This document shows positions 1-9,745 of a stretch of 64,000 nt of DNA, piece after piece. This DNA is from Ottelia alismoides (lineage: Eukaryota; Streptophyta; Magnoliopsida; Alismatales; Hydrocharitaceae), in contig JAZKJV010008878.1 of NCBI GenBank assembly GCA_037367405.1, forward strand, positions 248,001 through 312,000, in the 5' to 3' direction. A program made the translations under genes and the position numbers. Position 1 is the first letter of the stretch. Every line of letters begins with the position of its first letter. A model generated the notes under the pieces. The model had not been told where the DNA came from and ran no database searches. It saw only the letters and a program-made list of their open reading frames with translations.

Positions 1-1191
1 GCGTTGGATCTGAAAGTTGGGTTTGGGAGTTAAAATAGGCATAAATACGAGTATATATGTGGTTATGAATAATATATATGCGAGTATATACTAAGTGTTG
101 TTGATTATGCAAATCGAAGACTTAACGAAAGAATTACGTCATGGGAATTGATGTAGTTTGAGTTAGATCCTGAAAAGGATCGTGTGTCACGTTAAGGATG
201 ACTGAGAGTAGAACTACAGGTCGGGTATGCAACCTGTAGGTTTGTCGGAAGGAACTCGTATTGACGTTTCCCTACCTAGGTGGTACACGGTTGCCTTGTT
301 ATGATAACTGTGCACAAAATGAATGTTTTGCGACGTGTGGTACCGGGAGCCAATATCGTCGGGTTGAACGACGGAAGATGTGGTCGTGCCATGTGGATGC
401 ACAGGTGGTTCAATAGCGGCTGGGTCACGATAACATGTATTTAAAGCCGCTAGGTTATATGATTAAATGTTAGCCTGAGGTTTTAAGCAACCGGGTCCTC
501 GAGGACGGTGTGCTCATTTGATTTTCTAGGCTGAGGGTTGAGACCCTGTTTAATAAAAGAAAAAGAATTTGTTAGGGAAGTATTGGAGGATTGGTTGAGG
601 CGACATGCGGCGGCATAAGCTTACCAAGATCAACACAATCTCCAATCCCGAAGGGTCCACAGCTTTGGAGTCCAAGAATGGTGGGGTTCCCCTGGACTAA
701 TCCCTGATGTGGAATAGAAAGGAATAGGACTTAACTTAATTAGAAGGAATAAAATTTTTGTGATATCAAGTTTTGAAAATTTACACAATTTGTTTGCTTT
801 TCTCTTCTTCGTTACTTAGCATTTGCTAATTTTTATCCTAGATTTATGGAAAACCCAACAGGTATCGGTGAGCCATTGCAAGGACTTTAAAAAAATTCAT
901 CCAGCTTACGTACTAGACATCCAGCCAGCCACAGTAGCTTTACTCTTTAAGGTAGTTAGTAATCTTTTGTATATTTTCCTTTCAAGCTGATGTACATGTA
1001 AATGGTTATAGTGGGACATTGTATCATTTGAACTTTATTTTGTGAATGGAAAAATGTTGAAATACTTTCTTTCTGAGTATTTTATTTGCAGCCTGTTTCT
1101 GAATGTTAGTTGTGATTGCTGAATAAATTATTGATGAGTAACCAGATCCGGATATGGGAGGATCCGACGACCCGGGAATCGGGGTCGCGAC
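1..1191 (+). mobile_element. probable gypsy-type LTR remnant, cut by the window edge
   Basis: No open gene is visible. The sequence has the feel of a long plant Ty3/gypsy LTR: moderately AT-rich, a leader-like stretch near 780-1110 with poly(A)-signal-like AATAAA near 1120, and a 3' end near 1150-1191 reading CCCGGGAATCGGGGTCGCG followed by ACA, as in many chromovirus LTRs. What follows ACA does not match a full primer-binding site, so this would be a solo or broken LTR. The identification is inference from general resemblance; no protein domain supports it. Confidence 0.3.
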
Positions 1192-2155
1192 ATGGATGGT
1201 GTGAGCTCGAGGAGGAAGAAGGGGAGTGGGAGGCAGTCAACAGGGGGGTCAGGGAGGACGTGGAGGGAGGATGGCAACAGCCCAGAGGAGGAGGGTGGAG
1301 ACGGAGGGGCGGGAGGGCGGAGGCGTTGGGGCAGGAGGGAGGGCAGAGTGCGGAGGTGGAGGAGCGGGAGGGAGGGCATCGAGTGTTAGAGAAGGAAGGA
1401 GTTTTTTTATTTGTTTTTGAAATTTTTTAATAGATGTTGGATAAATCATGGATTAGATTAATCTAATGATATGGTTGGATTAACGGAGAAACTAACAGAG
1501 GATTATGAGTGTAATTCAGAGTGATTATCCAAATTCCTGATGTAGTTCGTGATTACACGAGTTATGATTGTAATTACGGAATTACTCAGAATTATGAGTG
1601 TAAATATCCCATAAATATTTGATGCCACACAATTATCTATATCTATTTAATTTATATCCCCTTTGTTCATTCCCTTCGACCCTTTGGTTTTTTAAATATT
1701 TTTTGCATTATTTTTTTAAAGAAAGTGCATATATAAAATTATTTATTATCGAAGCATTTCTAGAGCGAGGGATAAACAATAAAGAAGAAAATTGAATGTT
1801 TTGGTCTATCACTCGTTCTTATTTGTTAGATTGAGAGATAAGAAAAGAGTTAAGTAATGGTTAAACTCAATTTAATGGTCGGGTAACAAATATCATATCA
1901 TTGCTAAAGATCCTTATGCATTTATGTACTAGAAACAACGGTATCTCCAACTATAGCCCCTCTGGTATCATTTGTTGACATTTTTAAGTAATAGTCACCA
2001 CTTAATGGTACGTAGAAAAAGTCAACAAATAATCATTTTATATAATTTATTGCTACTAATATATAAATGAATATGGTATTTATTGTAATTTTAGGGAATC
2101 AAGTAACAAATAATATTCGTCGTTAAACATTTAATTACATAAGTTACAGGATTGG
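1192..2155. other. gene-free stretch with a purine-rich block
   Basis: Positions 1192-1390 are extremely G/A-rich on the plus strand (GGAGG, GGGAGG repeats), which opens overlapping reading frames in several frames at once; the predicted peptides are Gly/Arg/Glu-rich on one strand and Pro/Ser-rich on the other, typical of composition rather than coding. From about 1400 to 2155 the sequence is AT-rich and I see no gene or recognisable repeat. Confidence 0.6.
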
Positions 2156-2164
2156 ATTATTTAA

Positions 2165-4259
2165 GGATTTTTACCCAAGAGACCCTATAAACTTTGTCAA
2201 TTACCTAAAAATGTTTGATATAACCTAATTTCCCCCTCGATCCCGTAAACTTGCTCCGTCTTACCCGACGAACCATGTTGTTAAATTTAGCTTCATTTGA
2301 ATCGATACCTTAAGTTAATATAATCAAAGGAGCATTTCACGGTGGATCTTCCACCTCATCATCTCCTTCCTCCTTTTCTTCTTCTTCCCTCCACTATTCT
2401 TCGTGAGGGCATTGATAAACACCTTCGGGCCTGTTTAGTTGCTGAGTTGGATTGGGTTGGATTGGGGTACACTAGTGTACCCTTCCTTCCAACCCTCTCA
2501 ATCCTCCTCACAATTCACAGCTACATTTTACTGACTCAGTCCAACCCGACAACCGATGAGGCTCTAAAAAAGTATTTGTCATATGGGCATCGACAAATAT
2601 GGATTCAAGAAAGATGCCTCGGAAGAGGGTTTGCGTTTGGGGGTCCGCGAAGAAAGCTGGAGGCGGAGCACGACCCATATCCAATCTTTACTTCTTTCTT
2701 CTGCAAGTTGGGGCGGAGCAAGGGGAGGATGAGGCGAGAGGGGCGGCACAACGGGAGGAGGAAGTGGCTGCGGAGGAGCGAGGTGAAGGGAGGAGGAGGT
2801 GGAGGGGCAAAGGAGCAAGGGTAGGAGGAGGAGCTCTGGGGCAGAGGACGAGGTGAATTAATCAAGCTCCTGCAAAATCCAACGGTGGATTTTGCCCCCC
2901 TCTCTCTCCTTCCTTCTCCTCCACCTTCTTCCTCCTCTACCTGCTGAGGTAACCCAACTCTAACGCTGGCGCAACCGCGGACAATCGCTCCTGAGCTCTG
3001 CAATGACCTGAAGCTCCTACAATCACCACCGGGACAACAGCAAGAGTACGATACTCCATCACCGACCAGCTCAACCTATCGGATCCTATCACCTACCAGG
3101 ATTGAAGCAGCAAGAAGAGGGCTTTAGCTGTAGATTGATGGGTAAGGAAGGTGATGTGGTATCGATATGGGTTTGTTGCGTATGCTTAATCTTGGGGGAT
3201 CCGACAAGTTAGAAAAGAAGGGAGTGGGTGACGGCCACGAATACCAGCAAGAAGTGGGCTTTAGCTTCACCTCTGCTTCCTCTTAGGGAGACGAAACCTG
3301 TGGCGATGACTGCGACAGGGGGAGGACCACCGTCGGTGGCTGGGGCGGAACTAGTATATATGACGGGGGATCATGGTCCTTCCACGATAATTACGCATCA
3401 CTTGTACAATGTATTAAGTTTTTAATACGACCTCTCCTTAGTTGTATTATAATTAATGTTGTTAGAAATAAATTGTAGAATCATTAAATGATCAAATGGT
3501 AGAGTGACATGACTATTATTTAGGAGACTAGGATTCCAATCTTATCTCCATCAATATTACTTTCTTTTAGATGGTTTATACAATCAATTCTAAAGTATCA
3601 AAATAATTTGATATAAATTTGTATTCGAGTTTATTTATCTCTCCCATTGTTTCTACTACTCTTTGTAAAAAAATAATTTTTATTATTTCCTTTTAACCAT
3701 GAACTATTCGTTTCAAAATTTCACTTTATAATTTAGCCTTTTTAGGATGGATTTAGAGAGGCTTGAATTATTAAATTTATCCAATTTTAAAAATAGCCAC
3801 TGAAAATACCAATCTATTCGAAATTCTAACATTAATAATAGATTTAAATTCTATGTTTATCAAAATTGAAAGAGGTTCATTTTCAAAATATTAATTCTAT
3901 TTGAAAATATCGTTGGAAAATACATGGATTTTTTCATTTTTGAGCATTAATAATAGATGTATACTCGGCCCCTCCTTGATGGAAATTGCTGGTTCCGCCC
4001 CTGGTCGGCGGCTTACCCCGACCACTGTCAGTGGCTTACCCCTGGGGGATCATGCTATTTTGACTTTGGTTTAGTCTTGGAATTCGTACATCTTTTCCAC
4101 GGAATCCAATTAAATTTAATGGGTGAATTGATGAGAGTTAACCATTAGATCTTTAAGGTAAGAGTTAGAAAGTTTACGAGATCGATGAGGGAATTAAGTT
4201 ATTTCAAATCGTCGTAGAGATAATTGATAAAATTTATAAGATCTGTCAGATAAAAATCC
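2165..4259. mobile_element. Mutator-like element (Pack-MULE-like), about 2.1 kb
   Basis: The left end (about 2165-2262) and the inverted right end (about 4165-4259) match each other over roughly 95 bp: both begin GGATTTTTA and share blocks such as the CCCTATAAA-like and CGATCCCGTAAACTT-like segments, with clear divergence. Flanking 9-mers ATTATTTAA (2156-2164) and CTTATTTAA (4260-4268) match at 8 of 9 bases, the 9-bp duplication expected of Mutator-like elements. No transposase is visible. The interior, especially 2570-3420, is GC-rich against AT-rich surroundings, the usual look of a Pack-MULE carrying captured sequence; I do not recognise the source. The same TIR family ends the element at 46778-48286. 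Confidence 0.72.
2428..2564. mobile_element. decayed Tourist-like MITE nested in the MULE
   Basis: The left end reads GGGCCTGTTTAGTTGCTGAG and the right end, read on the other strand, has AGCCTCATCGGTTGTCGGG; both resemble the clean ends of the MITE at 55505-55647. The right flank is TAA, as for Tourist elements; the left flank has lost it. Length (about 137 bp) also matches the intact copy (143 bp). Divergence makes the exact ends uncertain. Confidence 0.45.
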
Positions 4260-5820
4260 CTTATTTAATTGGTGTCAGCGCAATGTTGTTGTATTGGAAC
4301 AAACAAGTGTTCATAGGTTTCTAACATTCAAGTATTCTTTTATTATAACTATTGAAGATAGTTTATACAACTTTTATAGATCTAGAAAACACGTTAATCC
4401 CATTCCTTTCTCTGAGTAGATAATTGGTGAGATTTGAAAACCTCACCATTTGAATGGGAGATAAAGTGCTGTGAATAATCAGACCACTGAAATGGTTTAA
4501 AAAATAAGTGAATTATTTCCAATTTTGATTTATTTACTTGAATTTTCTTTGACAAGATATACATAGACTAAGAGGAGGATGTCCTTTAATACATACTAGT
4601 TCACTGATTGAAAAATACCATCATATATTTTCATCATTATATCCATCTAATATGACATTACAATTTCGTCAGAAACAAAGATTTATCCTCCATCCATAAC
4701 AGATCGATTACAACAATTCTAAGATCATTAAATTTTCAAGTCCTAGATGGAGAGCATATGAGTCTCTGTTTTCCGACGAAATTGGAATGACATATTAGAG
4801 AGATATAACGATGAAAATATATGACTGTATTTTCCAAATAAAAAATAAAAAAATCGCCGAAAAATAAGACGAGGTATTTTTTGTCATATTCGAATTGTTC
4901 TTAAATTTAAAGTGAAACCATCCATTAACTTTGTATTTACTTCTTGTACTTTTTAAAAACACTTTAACAAAATGGATACAAATTAAATCTAAATTAGCAT
5001 TGATGTTTGTCGTGTACATAATTGCCATGGAAATATCATACTGTGGACCGATCATGTACACATGCATGATTCTAAGTACGTATCCGTAAGACAGCGACAG
5101 TACACATACGTTTAGATACAAATGAATTTATTGTCCGTCAGAAAGATTTCATGGTTGACTATTCAGACAACGAAAGAGATTGAAGTTTTTCTTTCTAATG
5201 AATTATAGTAAATAAAAATATTCAGAGATTATACCAGGTAAAAAAAATGCTTCCGTTTCAAACCAGTCAATCTGGCCGTCGTGTGAAACCGACGGCCAAG
5301 ACATGGTTGATCGATCAATCCACTTGATTTTTCGACTGCGAACGCCCCCACATCTTAAAAAGAGAGGAAGCAAGTAGGTGAAAGGTCTCATTTTTGAATT
5401 GACTTCGCCTTGGTTCCAAAGTCCTATAGGATTTAAACATATCAAAATGAAAACAAAAATTATCATTATTTTCTTGACATCGTACAGAGTCAGATCTAAT
5501 TTGTTTGGATTATGTAGATAAAAATGGAATAAACTTTATTATATAACAGTGCAGTACTTTCTTGTGCATTATTTGAAATCAAATATATAATTAAAACATA
5601 CAGTTGGCTTGCAAGTTGCAACTAGTTGATTTTGTAGATACGACTAAAATATAAAATATTTTAGCAAAACCGCTATGGGAACCGGTTGTCTGCTGTAAAT
5701 GGCATTTACAACAGCGGTTGTAATGCACGATGAACGTCGGATGAGGATCCGGCAACTGACAACTCTCCTAGAGGACCGAGAATAGTGGGCTTGTATCTCG
5801 AGGCGAGGGAGAGGTGATCG
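4260..5820. other. AT-rich intergenic stretch with a decayed foldback MITE
   Basis: No gene is visible. Roughly 4590-4870 is a diverged relative of the foldback element at 43440-43830: the TTCATCATTATATCCAT block near 4628 and the mirror-image ATATAACGATGAAAAT near 4802 correspond to its two arms, with AAACAAAGATTTATCCTCCATCC and its mirror between them. Terminal GC-rich motifs are lost. The remainder (4870-5820) is AT-rich with no recognisable feature except small palindromes near 5684-5710. Confidence 0.45.
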
Positions 5821-5824
5821 GACG

Positions 5825-5868
5825 GTTGTAGTCCCTGCAGCAGAGTCTGCTACTGCAGGGACTACGAC
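5825..5868. repeat. perfect 13-bp inverted repeat (hairpin)
   Basis: GTAGTCCCTGCAG (5828-5840) is followed after 12 bases by its exact reverse complement CTGCAGGGACTAC (5853-5865); three further flanking bases can pair on each side, one as a wobble. The 12-base loop itself contains CAGA/TCTG complementarity. The site lies just beyond the 3' end of the LINE fragment that follows. Function unknown; it could be the end of a small foldback element. Confidence 0.6.
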
Positions 5869-5899
5869 AAACGATCCTCTCTGAAATCGCTATGGCCAA

Positions 5900-6914
5900 A
5901 GGAATTGCTCCGGCGATTAAATAAAATATATAATGGATACTTTCATAAGGTGATACTTAAGGGCAAAGGATCGTTACTTACTAGTAAAGGAAAGCTCGTT
6001 ATCATAACGATTAGATCAGAATCTAATTGCTCCATCCATTTCACTTATCCAAAAACGTTTTTTTATAAAGAAGAGGGTGATCTCTCGAGCTGGAAGTCAC
6101 CACAGAAATTTTATAATAATAACAACATAAGTTACACGAAGGCTTATCTAGATTCCCAAAAACTCAAAATAGCCCTACAATGTGATCAACATTTTCAGGG
6201 TAGAACCTCTGATTTCTAAAAATAAGCTTATTTCTTGCCAACCAGATTGCCCACAACACCACAAATGGCTTGGTGACATTGTCATTCAAGTTGCCTCCTA
6301 CCCTTCTGACCGATTCCCAGAATCTCGAAAAACTTTCCGTGTCTACCCACATGATCGCCATTTCCCTCCAAACCTTCGTCGAGGTTTCACACATCAAGAA
6401 AAGATGCTCAGAGTTCTCCATATGCAGTCCGCATCTGTCACAATTTATCTCTTGAAGTTCCAACAACCTTGCTCTCCTTACCTTGTCACACAATTTGTCT
6501 TTCCATAAACACCTTTATCCTGCTTGGGATCTTGCACGCCCAAATAATCTTCACATCTTGGCATAAATCAGGGTCTTGACTCTCCTCTCCATTTCTCAAC
6601 TCCCCATACAGAAGCTTGACTGAAAATCTTGTGCCCGTCCATTCGTAATGATCCCTGTTCTGGGAGAAATCATTCGGGTAAGGAATTTCAGCCTTCAATC
6701 TATTCAACTCATCTATCCTTCTATCTGAGAGAACCGTGGGAAAACTTGGTTTCCATTCACCTGAATATGCAACTTCACTCAACGTGGCCTCCTTCAAAGC
6801 TGTTAACGCAAACAACCTTCGAAAACGTGTCTCTAACACCTCTTCACCAGTCCAATTATCTCTCCAGAATCTGAACCCTCTCCCATCTCTTAGTTTAAAA
6901 CATATTATGATCAT
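5900..6914 (-). mobile_element. L1-type LINE, 3' end of the reverse-transcriptase ORF (truncated)
   Basis: On the minus strand two adjacent reading frames (6914-6486 and 6493-6164) encode the C-terminal part of a plant L1-type LINE protein. The first carries the FRFWRDNWTG block that follows the reverse transcriptase, then the FSVKLLYGEL region; the second carries a zinc-binding zf-RVT module (CDRCGLHMENSEHLFLMC) followed by the VLWAIWLARNKLIF motif. A frame break separates the two near 6490. The element is 5' truncated at about 6914, as is common for LINEs, and its 3' untranslated end probably runs to about 5900. It is inactive. Confidence 0.75.
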
Positions 6915-7391
6915 CTTGTTTTTAACTAAATTTCAATTTTATTTAGTATTTAAAATTATTAATTTTACTGCTACGGATTTAAACATCTTTTCGGGGGATG
7001 TCTTGTGATTCTTTCCTTAAAATTCAATTACATTTTTAGTTAAAGTTGAAGCAATGACGTGCTCTACAAAATGAAAAATTCCTTCATAAAATTCACATTC
7101 CTTCTATAAATTTTGAATAATGTTGTAAAGTAAACAGCTAATAATATCACATTTTTAAATAAAATGCATATTCTCTTTTGTAAAATCCCAATGATTTTAA
7201 GTAGATTTAATAATCTCTTTATAAAATGCATATTCATATCTATTTGTGAGCAGTATTACTCAAACGCAAATGAAATGAACGAGCAAATAAGGCAAACCCA
7301 CAACACACATATGTACAAGATTCAGCCTTAACTGAGATACTCCTCAACCACAACAACTCTTCTCTTGTGGAAAATAGCGGTCTCTAAAAAC

Positions 7392-7889
7392 TAGGGATGC
7401 AAACGGATACGGATATATCTGTATCCGATCGTCACCATAACCGTTTTATACAGATTATGAGATCCGTATCCGTATCCGTTTTAAAATGGATACGGATATG
7501 GATATCGTTTTGATATCCGCAAACATCCGTATCTGTATATCCGTTTTCGTATATAATAGTCATAGATTTATTTCTAACCCTATATAACGTAATTCTCTAC
7601 CTTATTTTACCATATTTATATACTTTTAGGACACAAACACATTTAGTGAATTAATATCTTGTGTTTTGCATCAAATTCTTATATATTTAAGTCGATTCCA
7701 TAGAGTATTTCTAATATTACTCATGTGCGCTCAGTATCCGTTTTACATCCGTATCCGTTTTTTAAGGATATGGTAAGATAGTTTTAATATCCGTCAATAT
7801 CTGTATCCGCATCCGTATTCGTATTAAAAAACGGATAAGGATACGGTAATGCCTATATCCGTATCCGTATCCGACTGGTTGCATCCCTA
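7392..7889. mobile_element. non-autonomous hAT-type element, 498 bp
   Basis: The element begins TAGGGATGCAAACGG and ends with the inverted TTGCATCCCTA, and is flanked on both sides by the identical 8-mer CTAAAAAC (7384-7391 and 7890-7897), the target duplication of hAT transposons. The ends are filled with many copies of a GGATACGGATA / TATCCGTATCC motif in both orientations, like the subterminal repeats to which hAT transposases bind. No coding sequence is present, so it would need a transposase from elsewhere. A much older partial copy lies at about 8985-9117. Confidence 0.88.
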
Positions 7890-7897
7890 CTAAAAAC

Positions 7898-8502
7898 ATA
7901 CGGATCCAAAATTCAGAATACAAAAGGACGGGAAATTGGTTCGCTAAGCGGATAGCGAGACTCTGCATTTTAAGACGATGATCAACTATCAAGGAGGTCG
8001 TAAAATTAGGCTCTGCAATACATTAGCTCAAGCTTGCATGCTAAGATTCACGGTATCTCAACATGTAATCATAACAACATGTGCTAAATAAGTTCATTCA
8101 GGACATTGAGTTCCAGAGAATTTTGTAATAAGTTCAAACTTTGAGATTTGATTAGGAAAATGAAGTCAAAGTAAAGAAGCAACTCTATAGGGTTCGTTTG
8201 ATATCCGGTGTACACCGGCATATCCCTCCTTTTAGGGGTGGAGCCAGAAAACTTTTATAGGTGGGACCAAAATATATATGTACGATTCATGTCCAAATCA
8301 TAAACGAAATTGTCCGATTTGAGTTCGAATCATAAAGCAAGTTACGAGGCCAATTATATATTGAAAAGTTAGTTGAAAATATAACAAAAAATGATAAATA
8401 TGGTATACAGGTATGCCAACTATGGAGAGATGGAAAAATGTAGTTAGCAACACAATCATTAAAAAAGATATTATTATGAAAAAATAAAAATGTTATATAT
8501 AT
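7898..8502. other. gene-free stretch
   Basis: AT-rich intergenic DNA between two small transposons. A short GTGTACACCGG palindrome occurs near 8207. I see no gene, RNA or recognisable repeat. Confidence 0.6.
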
Positions 8503-8852
8503 GAGAAAATTGGGACTGCCTCCTTGAGGAAGCTAACTTGACTCTCCCGCCCCTCTTTTCCTATTTTTTTAATTTTTTGAAAAATAAATCTGTGGAAGTT
8601 CATCACTGTATCCCTATATTATGTCACCCAAGTTTCTTGCGAAACAAAGACTCTTATGTCCTCCATCTAGACAGCCGTTTTTCAACGGTCGTAGAATTGT
8701 TCAAATTGACCCCATCTAGACAAAGACCGTAGGAGTTTCTGTTTCATGCAAAACTTGAATGACAAAATATAGGGATATAACAATGAAAATCCACGGAGGC
8801 GTTTTCCAAAAGAAAATATAAAATGGGACGGGGAAAGTATACATTCTTTCAC
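8503..8852. mobile_element. diverged foldback MITE (same family as 43440-43830)
   Basis: The left end (GAGAAAATTGGGACTGCC) and the block TTCATCACTGTATCCCTATA match the element at 43440-43830, and the second half mirrors the first: CTCCATCTAGACAGCCG is answered by a CCCCATCTAGACAAAGACCG-like segment and AATATAGGGATATAAC near 8766. The right terminus has decayed. The arms make most of the element one imperfect inverted repeat. Confidence 0.6.
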
Positions 8853-8984
8853 CTAATTGGTATAAGTACTATGATATAAACAAATTTAATATGTTTAAAT
8901 GATGTGCATCTGTCCAATACGTGTATATTTAAGCTAATATGTGCAATATTTTCTAACATTATTCACACATGATAAATATACATT

Positions 8985-9117
8985 TAACATTTGTATCCAT
9001 CTTTTAAGAACATAGTAATATAGTTTTCATATCCATATCAACATCTGTATTCATATTTAGAAATAGACAACGATATAGTAACACCTATAATTGTATTTGT
9101 TTCTTTGCATCTCTTAA
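8985..9117. mobile_element. old partial copy of the 7392-7889 hAT-type element
   Basis: The segment follows the right third of the 7392-7889 element nearly base for base in order (TTTTAAGRACATAGTAATATAG-like, CATATCCATATCAACATCTG-like, then CTTTGCATCTCTTA in place of the TTGCATCCCTA end), with most CCG triplets changed to CCA or CAT. That pattern suits an older copy that lost its CpG-type sites. Its left part is missing. Confidence 0.55.
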
Positions 9118-9520
9118 TATAAATGTTGTGTTTTTAGGGAAATTTGGAAAGTGAGAAAAGGAATGGTAGTGGTTCTTTATGAAACTTAAAAAAAACAGGA
9201 GAAAGGAATTGTTGCTCTTTATAGAAATTTCAGAAATAAGAGAATTGCTGTTAGAAATGGAAAATAGCATGGATATTAATAATTTATCGATTTTGGAGGG
9301 GCCTGACCCCTACCCGCCTCCCTCTCCCTCCGCCCTTCTCCTTCCAATCCTTTCAACTTGAGTTGGGATTACTTGTATTGACTGTACAACTTCCTTGCTA
9401 TAATATTTTTTAATTATGTTCAAAAATTTTATTAATATAAAAATATATTATAACTATTATAAAAATTAATATAACACATAATCAATGTCACATCACATCA
9501 CAATTATCACTGCAACCCTT
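9118..9520. other. AT-rich stretch upstream of the receptor kinase gene
   Basis: This is the distal promoter side of the kinase gene. A pyrimidine-rich patch lies at 9300-9358, followed by long A/T runs (9400-9475). No TATA box can be singled out because the region is so AT-rich. No gene or transposon is recognised. Confidence 0.5.
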
Positions 9521-9590
9521 CCGGAGATAAACTACTACTCCAAACCGGAGATAACCAAACAACTACTCTAAACCGGAGATAATCCTTAGG
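9521..9590 (+). promoter_or_regulatory. three tandem CCGGAGATAA units upstream of the kinase gene
   Basis: CCGGAGATAA begins at 9521, 9545 and 9573, separated by similar ACTACTCYAAA spacers, giving a 24- to 28-bp periodicity about 155-225 bp before the ATG. Each unit carries a GATA core, and GGATAAGG follows at about 9590. Clusters of GATA motifs in plant promoters are known binding sites for GATA factors; a role here is inference. Confidence 0.5.
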
Positions 9591-9714
9591 ATAAGGAAGA
9601 AAAATCTATCAATCAACGTTTTCAGAGTTGAAGATGCATCTAAAAACATTGGCGCGTTGCGGGGCCATCCATCTTGCTTCCTCTCCCGCTTCCCAACTAC
9701 CCCTAGGCAAAGTC

Positions 9715-9718
<4 letters not shown>

Positions 9719-9744
<26 letters not shown>
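9719..9744 (+). repeat. (AG)13 microsatellite ending at the kinase start codon
   Basis: Thirteen AG units run directly into the ATG at 9745, so the repeat is probably the end of the 5' UTR. GA/CT tracts in plant 5' leaders are known targets of BARLEY B RECOMBINANT/BASIC PENTACYSTEINE (GAGA-binding) proteins; that role here is inferred only from position. Confidence 0.85.

Positions 9745-9745
<1 letters not shown>

Noticed and set aside
1116..1430. Several overlapping frames in the purine-rich block
   Set aside because: Five frames open at once on both strands in a G/A-rich tract; typical of skewed composition.
6182..6508. Plus-strand frame of 108 codons
   Set aside because: It is the antisense shadow of the LINE zf-RVT region, whose CxxC and Trp motifs are on the minus strand.
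7392..7889. Minisatellite or CRISPR-like array of GGATACGGATA units
   Set aside because: Units are irregular, in both orientations, concentrated at the ends, and enclosed by inverted termini with an 8-bp duplication: a transposon.
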